This document shows positions 16,709 to 26,254 of a stretch of DNA of 64,000 nucleotides, in pieces (position 1 is the stretch's first letter; every line of letters starts with the position of its first letter). A model generated the notes under the pieces. The model was not told the origin of the DNA and ran no database searches. It was given only the letters and a program-made list of their open reading frames with translations. Source of the DNA: Sphingobacterium sp. (lineage in GTDB: Bacteria; Bacteroidota; Bacteroidia; Sphingobacteriales; Sphingobacteriaceae). A program made the translations under genes and the position numbers. The stretch is from NCBI GenBank assembly GCA_031253985.1, contig JAIRVH010000123.1, positions 92,444-156,443 of the forward strand, given 5' to 3'.

Positions 16709-16972
16709 ATGGCTACAACAACAAATCTTTACCAGCATTTACTGGAAAAATTCAGTTATTACTCGACCGATGAGCTTATACAGCTTAACAACGACACCAT
16801 TTTGGGACAAGGATGGGGATCATCCAAAGCGACTTTTCGCACAGCTCTGATCAGTACATTCTCCAAAAGAGGACTGGATCTTTCCAACATCATTTCCAAG
16901 GAAGATGGTTTTACCTCCGTAAAGCATGTCCCTGTACGCTTGGAACAGAATGTCTTGATCCCTTTACAGTAA
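16709..16972 (+). CDS. Small protein of unknown function (87 aa)
   Basis: The sequence starts MATTTNLYQHLLEKFSYYST and includes DELIQLNND, a WGSSKATFRTALISTF segment and KRGLDLSNI, consistent with a compact helical cytosolic protein. No signal peptide or membrane segment is present. I recall similar short proteins in Sphingobacteriaceae but no assigned function. It has its own promoter, a 155-nt leader and a hairpin terminator just downstream, so it is a single-gene unit. Confidence 0.6.
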   Translation: MATTTNLYQHLLEKFSYYSTDELIQLNNDTILGQGWGSSKATFRTALISTFSKRGLDLSNIISKEDGFTSVKHVPVRLEQNVLIPLQ

Positions 16973-16992
16973 TTGTTATCATCGCAAAAAAT

Positions 16993-17022
16993 AGCGCGCA
17001 TCGAAAGGATTTCGTGCGCGCT
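16993..17022. terminator. Hairpin terminator between convergent genes
   Basis: AGCGCGCA at 16993 pairs with TGCGCGCT ending at 17022, and CGAAA pairs with TTTCG inside, with one bulged base. On the minus strand it is followed by ATTTTTTG, a good U-tract, so it can end the SusCD operon from the right. On the plus strand a CTTTT run follows, ending the 16709 gene. Confidence 0.7.
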
Positions 17023-17071
17023 GCTTTTGGTGGTTTAGGAAATTGCCAATCCATTGAAGGCAATCGTTATT

Positions 17072-18589
17072 TTATTTATAGTTCGGATTCTGCACCAGTA
17101 CCCCCGCGCTCTTCTCAATCTCAGTCTGCGGCAATGGCCAGCGATAGAATTTGTCTTCGAAATGATAAGGTACCTTACTATCTTTCACCTTATTCAACAC
17201 CTCGCCGGCAATATGCCAACGAATTAAGTCATAATGCCGGAGGCCTTCGAATGCCAATTCCACGCGTCTTTCGTGACGTATCCGCTCGCGCATTTTTTCT
17301 TTGGTATAGCCGGCAGGAAATGCAGGCATCTGAACACGATCACGTAATGTTTTCATCGCAGCATAAACAGACGGGTCTGGCCCTGCAATTTCATTCTGTG
17401 CCTCCGCATACATCAACAGAACTTCTCCCAACCTAAGTATAACTGCGTCTTGCTGGCTCAAGGTTGAAAAGCCAAAAGGTAAGTTGGCTGGATCAAGAAA
17501 CTTCAATACACCATATCCGGTAGGCCTCGGGTTAGAAGGCGTATGTATCTTGCCGCCGCCAAAATCGGGATGATCCACAAAAATTGTTTTGCTCAACCGC
17601 GGATCCCGATCTTTAAAAGGATTTGCAGGATCGGTATACGGCGACTCTCCAAAAGGCAATCCATCCTTGCATTCGTAGGCATCTACCAAATTCTGTAAGG
17701 GTGAAGCCGCAATCCAATCGCCCAAATACATATCCCAAGGAGCCGTATTATTGGGAGCAAGGAAATTGACCGAAAAAATAATCTCCGTATTATTCTTCTG
17801 CGTAGCATCACGGAAAACATTTTCAAAACTTGTACTCAAGGTGTATTCCTTCATGACCTCTGCACACAAATCCTTCACTTCTTTGAGCACGGTCAAATCG
17901 GGCACGCCGTTATTTCCATAGGCTGCGAATAATAGCACCCTTGCTTTGAATGCTTTTGCAGAGCTTGCTGAAGCATGACCACCATTACTGAAATAGGGTT
18001 TAGCGTCTAAATTTGCAATCCCGAAATCGAGATCTGCCCTGATTTGTTTTAGAATATTCTCGGCAGTTTCTTTTGGTTGTTTTTGCGTTTCCAATGTAAG
18101 GGAAGTCAGTACAAGTGGTACCTCTCCATAGATGCTATAAAGCTGAAAATAAACGAATGCACGGACAAAGCGTGACTCAGCTTCCATTTTCTTTTTTTCC
18201 GTATCGTTTAGGTCCGGCCCCGCATAGCTCTGCAATTTCTCGATCAAACGATTTGCTCTACCGATCGCCACGTACGCGTCATTATAGATCCCTGTTTCAT
18301 ATCCGCCAGTTGTTGGATTTAAATTGCCGCCAACGATTTCATTCACACTGCCCGAATTGAACTGATTATAACCATTATCGGTCAGACAGTCCCTAAAAGG
18401 CATACCGTAGGAGAAGGTCTCACTTTGCAATGATGCATACACACTCGCTAAAGCATTATCAAAATCAGATTTCTTTTTAAAATAGTTTTCCGATCCAATC
18501 TGATCCAATGGATTTAGGTCCAAAGCACTGTTACAAGATCCCAAAAATAAACTAGACAGGATCAAAGCGGTTATAAATTTCTTTTTCAT
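17072..18589 (-). CDS. SusD/RagB-family glycan-binding lipoprotein
   Basis: A 505-aa outer-membrane lipoprotein with signal MKKKFITALILSSLFLGSC (Cys19 lipidated), followed by LDLNPLDQIGSENYF, typical for SusD. TPR-like helices and the C-terminal motif region (RHERRVELAFEGLRHYDLIRW) are present. It caps the SusC barrel encoded immediately upstream (5-nt gap) and binds the incoming oligosaccharide. Together they are the downstream SusCD pair of the large PUL. A small hairpin (17042-17064) and the stronger terminator at 16993-17022 follow. Confidence 0.93.
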   Translation of the reverse strand: MKKKFITALILSSLFLGSCNSALDLNPLDQIGSENYFKKKSDFDNALASVYASLQSETFSYGMPFRDCLTDNGYNQFNSGSVNEIVGGNLNPTTGGYETGIYNDAYVAIGRANRLIEKLQSYAGPDLNDTEKKKMEAESRFVRAFVYFQLYSIYGEVPLVLTSLTLETQKQPKETAENILKQIRADLDFGIANLDAKPYFSNGGHASASSAKAFKARVLLFAAYGNNGVPDLTVLKEVKDLCAEVMKEYTLSTSFENVFRDATQKNNTEIIFSVNFLAPNNTAPWDMYLGDWIAASPLQNLVDAYECKDGLPFGESPYTDPANPFKDRDPRLSKTIFVDHPDFGGGKIHTPSNPRPTGYGVLKFLDPANLPFGFSTLSQQDAVILRLGEVLLMYAEAQNEIAGPDPSVYAAMKTLRDRVQMPAFPAGYTKEKMRERIRHERRVELAFEGLRHYDLIRWHIAGEVLNKVKDSKVPYHFEDKFYRWPLPQTEIEKSAGVLVQNPNYK

Positions 18590-18594
18590 AACAT

Positions 18595-21500
18595 TTAAAA
18601 ATTAACTTGTAAACCAAATGAATAAATCTTGTTTTGTGGATACTGTACCAGATCACCATTGCCGTAGCGTTCAGGGTCAAGTCCTTTAAATTTGGTTGAC
18701 GTCAAGAGATTGTCTCCTGAAAAATAGATGCGCAATCGGTCAATTTTGTATTTTTTCAATAAGCCCTCAGGTAAGGTATACCCCAGTACAAAATTTTTCA
18801 ATCTGAAGTAGGAAGCATTCTGCAGGAAGTAACTGGATGCACGGCTAAATTTTTCGGGTGCACTCCAGCCCCAGTAAATGCGAGGCATTGTTGTCGATGG
18901 ATTTTCAGGAGTCCAGCGGTCCAACCAGTCCTTAGTTGGGGGACTGCCTTGCACAAAAGGCGTGACACCCCATCCAGATACATAAGATTTTACGCCATAA
19001 ACTCCTTGCAGCATTGCTGAAATATCAAAGCCCTTGAAACTAGCGCTCAAATTAAAACTATAGTTTAATTTCGGATCAACCCCACCAATAATGGTGCGAT
19101 CATTTGCATCAATCTTTCCATCGCCATTGACGTCTCTATATTTAAGATCACCGGCTAATGTATTGTCATTGAACTGTTTTGGCGAACTAGCAACTTCTTG
19201 TTCCGACTGGAATATGCCAATGACCTCATAGGTGTAAAAACTATCCATGGCATAACCATTCTTCTTAATGGTATAACCGCCAATCTCAGGTTCACCAAAT
19301 TGCACCAGTCTGTTTTTGAAGCGATCGAGGTTAGCCCCAAGCTGATACTGTAAACCTTCCATTACACCGGTATTAATTTTATTATGGTAAGTGATCCCCA
19401 GCTCAATACCTTTATTTTCGACAATACCGTCATTAACCATTGGCGCGCCCAAGCCTACAATTGCCGTTATTTGCGAAGGACGTAGAATATCGGTCGTACG
19501 TTTTTTGTACCAGTCAAAGGTAATATCCAAATTTTTGAATACATTTAAATCGACCCCAACATCGGTCATCGTCGTGGTTTCCCATTTGAGATTCGGATTA
19601 GTAAGTCGCTGTTGGGAAACACCCGATTGTAGTGTATTGTTATCAAATGAATAATTTCCGGTCAACCCCAGTACTGGCTGATAAGCATAAAATAAGGTAT
19701 AACCACTTTGATCCACGAGATTTTGATTTCCTAATTGCCCCCATGATGCACGAATCTTTAGATTATCCAGCCAACCCGATGTAAGTTCCTTGACAAAAGA
19801 TTCCTCAGAGACACGCCAACCGGCAGAGAAAGAAGGAAAAGCAGACCATCGGTTTTTGCCGTAGAACTTTGAACTACCGTCGTAACGCATATTGGCCTCC
19901 AAGAGGTACTTCCCTTGGTAATCATAGTTCAATCGGCCGAAATAAGAGATCAGCGCCCATTGATTGGCTGTTCCATTCGCCCGTTGAATATCAGATCCAC
20001 CAGCATTTAATTCCGTCAGATTATCATCAACGAAATTCTGTCTAAATCCTTGTAAATAGCTGTACTTACTTTTTTCTATACTATATCCCGCCTGAGCTTT
20101 TAAATGGTGATCTCCAAAAGTCCGGTCATAATTCAAATACGTAAATAAACTGGTATAGATTGTTTGCTGATCCTGATCTGTGAGTCCCTTACCAAGATCC
20201 AATACTGTCCCTAGCGTTCCTGAATGATAGTAATATTCATCCAGCGTGGATTTATAATCTTTATACTTATCCATATTAAAATTATAAGCACCTTTGGTAT
20301 ACCACGAAAGACCTTTAAACAGTTGGACTTCCATCCAAGCCTGTAAATTAGCGGCGTAGTCGTCGGTATTATACGTAAACTTGCGATCTAATACCGCCAT
20401 CGGGTTTTTATTATTGTATTCCCAATCGTAAGCTTTGTAGGTATACCGCCCACTTCCATCCGGTAAAAATGGACCATAGGTTGGCGCCTGTGACATTGCC
20501 GACAGGAATAAGTCTTTGGATCCGCCGGGAATAGATTCGGTATGCCCCGTTTTAAGCAAGATATTTGTTCCGAATTTAATCCCATCCGAGATTTTGGTTG
20601 TCAAGTTGACACGCGCCGAATAACGATCATAATTAAATCCTTTGATCATACCATTCTGATTCACGTACCCGAGTCCGATATTAAATGTCGTCTTTTCGTT
20701 TCCGCCCTGAATTCCCAAATTGTGATTATACGTTGGCTTTGTCTGAAATATCAGCCCTAGCCAGTCCGTATTGGGGTATTTTATCCGATCGCTGCTATTT
20801 CTATAGGTATCAATGATATCAGCGGGATATAGGCCATCGTTAAGATTTGAATTCTTTCGCGCTTCATTATAGAGTTCCATATATTGCGCAGAATTGGTAA
20901 TCAGGTCGAACATTTTTGTCGGTTTGTAGATTCCCACATTACCGTCATACTGCACCGTTGTCTTGCCAGATTTCCCCTGTTTTGTGGTGATTAAAATAAC
21001 ACCATTTGCTGCACGTGATCCGTAAATCGCTGCAGATGCGGCATCCTTAAGCACACTTACATTTTCGATGTCATTGGGGTTGACATCCGAAAATTTGCCT
21101 TGCACACCGTCGATCAATACCAAAGGATCCGATCCGGCACCACTAAAAGTTCCCTTGCCACGGATGCGGATCGAAACACCTTCATTGCCGGGTTCACCTG
21201 ACCCCTGATTGACCTGGACCCCAGGGATTGCCCCTTGTAACATAGCTGCTGGATTGACCACCGGTCGTTTAACCATATCTTTGCCGCTGACCGTCGCGAC
21301 CGCACCAGTGAGGTTTACCTTCTTTTGGGTACCATAACCAACGACGACGACTTCCTCTAAACTTGAAGACGAGTTATTGAGCACAACATTCAATTGCTGG
21401 TCGCTGCCATTAAAAACGATTTCCCTGGTTTCAAAACCCACAGATGAAAAGATGAGGACAGTTCCGACATCCATGGACTTGAACTCAAAGTCTCCCAACC

Positions 21501-21786
21501 CATTTGTTTTTGTTTCCGTAGCGGAATTTTTAATCCTCACCGTAACTCCTTCTAGCGGTTTTCCTTCACTATCCCTTACCTTTCCTTTCAAAGCATGCTG
21601 ACGCATGCGCAAATCATTGTACATACCCTTCGGTGTGCTTTCCAATGATCGACCAGTTGTTGTCCATAGCGATTTTGCAGACACCGCCGCCGGCACTGCA
21701 ATCGAAAGACAAAGAGCCATCATAGTGACCTCTGGAACAAATGCCACCCGTTTTTCGGGCCATTGTCTTGTCTTTTTTGTTTTCAT
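18595..21786 (-). CDS. SusC/RagA-family TonB-dependent oligosaccharide transporter
   Basis: A 1063-aa outer-membrane barrel. An unusually long N-terminal region precedes the CarboxypepD_reg-like domain (LKGKVRDSEGKPLEGVTVRIKN). The TonB box region EEVVVVGYGTQKK follows, then the plug (VLKDAASAAIYGSRAANGVILI) and a 22-strand barrel ending QNKIYSFGLQVNF. No STN signalling domain is present, so anti-sigma control through the plug is unlikely. It is translated just before its SusD partner. The 179-bp gap upstream separates it from the esterase gene and contains a small dyad, so it may have its own promoter. Confidence 0.93.
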   Translation of the reverse strand: MKTKKTRQWPEKRVAFVPEVTMMALCLSIAVPAAVSAKSLWTTTGRSLESTPKGMYNDLRMRQHALKGKVRDSEGKPLEGVTVRIKNSATETKTNGLGDFEFKSMDVGTVLIFSSVGFETREIVFNGSDQQLNVVLNNSSSSLEEVVVVGYGTQKKVNLTGAVATVSGKDMVKRPVVNPAAMLQGAIPGVQVNQGSGEPGNEGVSIRIRGKGTFSGAGSDPLVLIDGVQGKFSDVNPNDIENVSVLKDAASAAIYGSRAANGVILITTKQGKSGKTTVQYDGNVGIYKPTKMFDLITNSAQYMELYNEARKNSNLNDGLYPADIIDTYRNSSDRIKYPNTDWLGLIFQTKPTYNHNLGIQGGNEKTTFNIGLGYVNQNGMIKGFNYDRYSARVNLTTKISDGIKFGTNILLKTGHTESIPGGSKDLFLSAMSQAPTYGPFLPDGSGRYTYKAYDWEYNNKNPMAVLDRKFTYNTDDYAANLQAWMEVQLFKGLSWYTKGAYNFNMDKYKDYKSTLDEYYYHSGTLGTVLDLGKGLTDQDQQTIYTSLFTYLNYDRTFGDHHLKAQAGYSIEKSKYSYLQGFRQNFVDDNLTELNAGGSDIQRANGTANQWALISYFGRLNYDYQGKYLLEANMRYDGSSKFYGKNRWSAFPSFSAGWRVSEESFVKELTSGWLDNLKIRASWGQLGNQNLVDQSGYTLFYAYQPVLGLTGNYSFDNNTLQSGVSQQRLTNPNLKWETTTMTDVGVDLNVFKNLDITFDWYKKRTTDILRPSQITAIVGLGAPMVNDGIVENKGIELGITYHNKINTGVMEGLQYQLGANLDRFKNRLVQFGEPEIGGYTIKKNGYAMDSFYTYEVIGIFQSEQEVASSPKQFNDNTLAGDLKYRDVNGDGKIDANDRTIIGGVDPKLNYSFNLSASFKGFDISAMLQGVYGVKSYVSGWGVTPFVQGSPPTKDWLDRWTPENPSTTMPRIYWGWSAPEKFSRASSYFLQNASYFRLKNFVLGYTLPEGLLKKYKIDRLRIYFSGDNLLTSTKFKGLDPERYGNGDLVQYPQNKIYSFGLQVNF

Positions 21787-21853
21787 TGTTTACTGTAGTT
21801 ATTTATAGAATATTTTTACAAGTGAGATTTAAAGGACAAAAGGATCCCCTATC

Positions 21854-21869
21854 ATGCAAAAAATTGCAT
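21854..21869. promoter_or_regulatory. Small inverted repeat upstream of the SusC gene
   Basis: ATGCAA (21854-21859) and TTGCAT (21864-21869) are separated by AAAA, about 70 bp before the SusC ATG at 21786. Possible operator. No clear -7 box was seen in the 21787-21965 gap. Confidence 0.3.
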
Positions 21870-21965
21870 AATCATCATTCGTGTAGACGCGATATGTTCT
21901 AATTACTTCTTACCTGTACGATAGGCTGTCCAATTATTGTTCATCGGTAGGCTCATTTACATCAC

Positions 21966-23951
21966 TTATTTATCCCACTGATCGGTACGGAACGGAGAAG
22001 CGGGCAATGCGGCATCGTTATAGAGCACCAGATCGGGATTATCTGCCCATCCGTAGCGCACAGCGACAGGCCGGTCCACCTCTTTGGCCGATAGGATAAT
22101 TTTATTCCCTTCTCTGCGTACCTGAGCTGGATAAAACTGCTGATCGCTGCCCGCAATGGTAAATCCACCAATCTTACGATCGGAAGTTTTCAGGACGAGC
22201 TCCTTTCCCATGGGTTTAAAGCTGAGCTGGACTTCTTTTCCCTTGATTAGCCAACGGTCTAGCTGAGGACCGCTATAGGAAATTTTTTGTCCATACAGGT
22301 CGTGGGCTGCTATCCAAGCTAAGCGCTTTCCGACATCTTGCTTATTTTTTGGGTGTATATCGTTGCTGTCACCGATATCGGCGATAACGGCCATTCCTGT
22401 ATTGGGCAACCGCAATGTCTGACGCTGTGCCTCCCGCAACATCGCCCATGACGAAGGCTGCGCTGTCGGTTGTTTCTCTCTGAAATTGGCCAGTTGAACA
22501 AAATAAAAGGGCATCCTGTCATTATGCCATTGCTGTCTCCAATCCTTAATCAAGGCTGGCAATAAGTCGATATAGGGTGCGTCTTTTGAATCCGCATTAC
22601 TCTCACCCTGATACCAGATAGCTCCCTCTATTTTAAAATCGACAAAGGGCTGCACCATCGCATTGTACAATACGGTCGGTCTATTGGGCCCTTCCATGAG
22701 ATTAGGTTTGACTGGCAGTTTTCCTAGATCAAAACCAACTTTACATTTCCAGTCTCCGGCCAATGAAATCACCTCGCCATTAGGGCCTTCCAGTCGCGGT
22801 TGTTCTTTACCGCCATATATTCCACCGTCTCCTGCACCATCAAATACCCGTACCGCAATATGAAGCATCGTATTGTTATTTGTTGCTGCTGGTATCGTAT
22901 AATTTCGGATCTGATCATAACCATTCGTCTCCCCCACTTTATCACCGTTGACATACGTGATGTCATTATCGTCAATAGCACCCAAAATCAGTTTGATCGG
23001 CTTCCCAAGCCAATGGGCCGGAAGTTTGACCTCTTTTCCAAAATAGACTACGCCGTCCATTCCAGGAAATAAGTTTTGGTCAAAAAAACTGGGAATTACA
23101 ATAGTGCTCCAGGCACTCTTGTCCACCTTGGGTGCATACCATTCGCCCTTGCTTTCAATCTTCACCTGATCCTGCTTGTCGGCCATATCATTCCAGTCCG
23201 CAATTTCACGATTATAGATTTGCTGGGCATCGGGGCGCTGGATTTTCTCGATAATATTCGTATATATGGAAAAGGGGGCCAGTGCCTGCTTGCTCATCCA
23301 GGCTTCTATAATCGTTCCACCCCAGGAGGAATGGATCAAACCGATTGGAATCCCCGTTTTCTCATAGAGTTCACGTGCAAAAAAATAAGCTGTAGCTGAA
23401 AATTCCGCAATGTGCGCCGGTGTTACGGGATTCCAGCCCCCCGATTCTACCTTCACCTCTTCAGTAGGCATATTGGCTGTCACCTTTGGAATTTGCAGCA
23501 ACCGAATATTAGGGAAATTAGCGGCATTTATTTCTTCCTGAAAGTTATTGATCTTTCCCCAGCCCGCCAAAGGCATTTCCATATTGGACTGCCCCGAGCA
23601 AAACCATACCTCGCCGATAAGAATATTATTGAGGGTCAATTGATCACCGTCGTTGATTGTCATTTGATAAGGTCCACCATAATGCGGTGTTTCAACAGAC
23701 AGCTCCCATTTTCCATTTTGATCGACTTTGGTTTGATATTGCTTCTTATTCCAGCTTACGGTCAGCTGCAGCTCTTTACCCAGAGCGGTACTGGTTCCCC
23801 ATATCTTCACCTTTTCTTTTTGCTGAAGGACCATATTGTCGCCAATAAAAGCGGGTAACTGCACCTTGGCCTGGACAATAGATTGGCTCCCAACCACCCC
23901 AAGTAGCAGGGCCAATAAGATTCGTTTACACTGTTTAGATTTTATCATCAT
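21966..23951 (-). CDS. Sialate O-acetylesterase-type SGNH esterase
   Basis: A 661-aa secreted esterase with signal peptide (MMIKSKQCKRILLALLLGVV to VQA). The SGNH nucleophile is S122 in WFCSGQSNMEMP. The catalytic Asp/His lie in DIGDSNDIHPKNKQDVG. An inserted beta-sandwich region (about 255-405) interrupts the catalytic domain, as is normal in this family. Such enzymes remove O-acetyl groups from sialic acid or from plant glycans such as xyloglucan. Given alpha-galactosidase and GH95 neighbours, it would expose the sugar backbone to those enzymes. Fourth enzyme gene of the large PUL. Confidence 0.85.
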   Translation of the reverse strand: MMIKSKQCKRILLALLLGVVGSQSIVQAKVQLPAFIGDNMVLQQKEKVKIWGTSTALGKELQLTVSWNKKQYQTKVDQNGKWELSVETPHYGGPYQMTINDGDQLTLNNILIGEVWFCSGQSNMEMPLAGWGKINNFQEEINAANFPNIRLLQIPKVTANMPTEEVKVESGGWNPVTPAHIAEFSATAYFFARELYEKTGIPIGLIHSSWGGTIIEAWMSKQALAPFSIYTNIIEKIQRPDAQQIYNREIADWNDMADKQDQVKIESKGEWYAPKVDKSAWSTIVIPSFFDQNLFPGMDGVVYFGKEVKLPAHWLGKPIKLILGAIDDNDITYVNGDKVGETNGYDQIRNYTIPAATNNNTMLHIAVRVFDGAGDGGIYGGKEQPRLEGPNGEVISLAGDWKCKVGFDLGKLPVKPNLMEGPNRPTVLYNAMVQPFVDFKIEGAIWYQGESNADSKDAPYIDLLPALIKDWRQQWHNDRMPFYFVQLANFREKQPTAQPSSWAMLREAQRQTLRLPNTGMAVIADIGDSNDIHPKNKQDVGKRLAWIAAHDLYGQKISYSGPQLDRWLIKGKEVQLSFKPMGKELVLKTSDRKIGGFTIAGSDQQFYPAQVRREGNKIILSAKEVDRPVAVRYGWADNPDLVLYNDAALPASPFRTDQWDK

Positions 23952-24041
23952 GATGGTTTTATGGGTTTGCTACCCATTGGTTTTTAATAGACGCACCAAC
24001 CATAGCACATTAGCTGAGCGCTATGATTGGCGTTTTATGTG

Positions 24042-26240
24042 CTAAAGTGCTTTGATTTTAAGAATGACACTCGGGCGGTTGCTATTTAAATCTGGGTTTA
24101 CCCCGACTTTCATCAAATAATCGCCCGAATAGACCTGCCCTTGATTTAAGCTCGATTTGCTACCCGGATATATGTTCATCTCCTCTACCTGATATTTTTT
24201 CTGAGCATCAAGCCCCTTCAGCCGCATAGGGTCGGTTGTCCCGGCACCATAGCGATTATTGACGAGATAGTTAAAAACTACCGCTTCAGTCTTTTGGTCA
24301 TTGACATAACTTACTGCCGCAAAATCCCCTGCTCTTGGATCAGCCAGACGGTACTGGTCACCGTGCCAAATCGTCCCCTTGATCGCATCATAATTTTTCA
24401 CCGCTTGCTGGCAGAACAGCAAATCCTGTTCTTTCAGATGACTCACAACAATATCAAATCCCAGCTTGCCCATCATGGCCACGTCGGTCCGGAATTTAAG
24501 CGATTGTTTACCCCAGTCCGTCACGTGGTTTGCCGTACTTATCGCCGGAAAGAAATAGGAATATTCATATTGCATAAATATGCGTTCCAATGGATCAGTA
24601 TTATCGGATGGCCAAAATTCCGTAAAGTACCGAAGTGCCGCATAGTCCACACGGCCACCACCGCCTGAACATAACATCATCGGCACTTTCGGATATTTCG
24701 AACGTATGCGTTCAAGGACCTTATACAGTCCCTCCACATAAGAGATATAGAACGCCCCCTGATCCTTTAAAAATGCCGAATGGGCATTGTAGATAACCGC
24801 ATTACAATCCCATTTAATATAGGCCAATGCTGGATTTTTGGTAAATAGTTCATCCAGGATGTTGAAAACAAAATCCTGTACTTTAGGGTTTGTCAGATCC
24901 AGGATCAGCTGATTTCGAAAGTAGTGTTCAGCCCGCTGTGGCTGTTTTACGACCCAATCGGGATGCTGCTCATAGAGTTCAGATTTGGGACTTACCATTT
25001 CTGGTTCCACCCAGATACCAAATTTCACGCCTTGCTTCGTTGCTTCTTCGACAAGTGTTGCAATACCATTGGGCAATTTCTTGCGGTTAGGCTCCCAGTC
25101 GCCCAAACTTGAATGATCACTGTTGCGCGGATACTTGTTGCCAAACCAACCATCATCCAATAAAAATAGATCAACTCCGAGCTTTTTGGTATCCTGCAGC
25201 AGCCCTTTCAGCTTTTGTTCATTAAAATCAAAATACGTTGCCTCCCAGTTATTGAGCAAAGTCAGACGGTCGCCATTGCCATCCAACAATTGATACCGGC
25301 GCGCCCAATTATGTAAATTACGGGAAGCAGTCCCCTTTCCTTTGGTCGATAGTGTATAAATCAGCTTGGGCGTCGTAAACTCCTGATTGCTGGCTAATTT
25401 CACCTGAGAAGCATAATTATTAATTCCAGCTATGATACGGAGGTTATTCAAATAATCCACCTCAAAATCAATCTTAAAATTTCCGCTGTAGCCCAGGCTC
25501 GCCATCAATACCGTACCCTCATCCTCCGACGCGACTTTCCCCAGCGATACCATAAAAGAGGGTGGCTGAAATAAATTCGCCCGTGTTCCAAGTTTGCTAT
25601 CCAGGACTTTTATGCCGTGTGTCAACGCTGTCTCCTCCACCTGCATCTCTTTGGCCCAATCGCCATGATATTGACGCAGCCAATAGGAATTGGAACGAAG
25701 GGTTAAATTGGCAGAAGCAAATTTCTCCAACGTAACCTCTTTCTTTTCTTTATTTTGGATGGTTGCCCACTGTTCAATGATATCTTCATTCGAAAAGGAT
25801 TTATAGTGCAGCACGACAGTAATCGCATACACAGGATCCTTTAATGTGACATCCAGCTGCTTGACATTTCCATCCAGATTTTTAAGTTCATGTTTTTCGT
25901 AACGCAGATCCAACGACCTATTACCGTCGCCATGCACAATGCTGATAGCCGGCTCGAGCAGGTTTTTTGATCCCGATGCTGTATAGGCTGCATTGGACAA
26001 ACCACTGTAGTCTGTCAATTGCTTGTACCCACTAGTAAGGGCATTATATTCTTTTGCATCGTTCAGCTTTTCGCCATAGTAAAGCATCTTAAGGGTTTTT
26101 GTGGAATCATATTCCAGCACAAGCGCATTTGATCTGGTTTCAATGGGAATTTGCTGAGACTGCGCCTGAGCATCTAAATGGGCAAGGCCCTGAGCCATCA
26201 ACAGTCCGAGTACAACATGTTTAAAATGATGAGTTGGCAT
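24042..26240 (-). CDS. Alpha-galactosidase, GH36
   Basis: A 732-aa secreted GH36 enzyme with a signal peptide ending DAQAQ. An N-terminal beta-supersandwich domain is followed by the (beta/alpha)8 barrel. The barrel contains LLDDGWFG, GIWVEPEMVS, the nucleophile D478 in IKWDCN, and acid/base D546 in FWPSDNTDP. CSGGGGRVDY precedes the acid/base, as in bacterial GH36 alpha-galactosidases. It cleaves terminal alpha-galactose from oligosaccharides in the periplasm. It shares the operon with GH95, the esterase and a second clan GH-D enzyme. Confidence 0.92.
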   Translation of the reverse strand: MPTHHFKHVVLGLLMAQGLAHLDAQAQSQQIPIETRSNALVLEYDSTKTLKMLYYGEKLNDAKEYNALTSGYKQLTDYSGLSNAAYTASGSKNLLEPAISIVHGDGNRSLDLRYEKHELKNLDGNVKQLDVTLKDPVYAITVVLHYKSFSNEDIIEQWATIQNKEKKEVTLEKFASANLTLRSNSYWLRQYHGDWAKEMQVEETALTHGIKVLDSKLGTRANLFQPPSFMVSLGKVASEDEGTVLMASLGYSGNFKIDFEVDYLNNLRIIAGINNYASQVKLASNQEFTTPKLIYTLSTKGKGTASRNLHNWARRYQLLDGNGDRLTLLNNWEATYFDFNEQKLKGLLQDTKKLGVDLFLLDDGWFGNKYPRNSDHSSLGDWEPNRKKLPNGIATLVEEATKQGVKFGIWVEPEMVSPKSELYEQHPDWVVKQPQRAEHYFRNQLILDLTNPKVQDFVFNILDELFTKNPALAYIKWDCNAVIYNAHSAFLKDQGAFYISYVEGLYKVLERIRSKYPKVPMMLCSGGGGRVDYAALRYFTEFWPSDNTDPLERIFMQYEYSYFFPAISTANHVTDWGKQSLKFRTDVAMMGKLGFDIVVSHLKEQDLLFCQQAVKNYDAIKGTIWHGDQYRLADPRAGDFAAVSYVNDQKTEAVVFNYLVNNRYGAGTTDPMRLKGLDAQKKYQVEEMNIYPGSKSSLNQGQVYSGDYLMKVGVNPDLNSNRPSVILKIKAL

Positions 26241-26254
26241 AATAATAAATAGAT

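Noticed and set aside
16813..17436. A 207-codon plus-strand ORF overlapping the small gene and the SusD 3' end
   Set aside because: It overlaps a real gene in another frame and is antisense to SusD; the translation has no recognisable fold.
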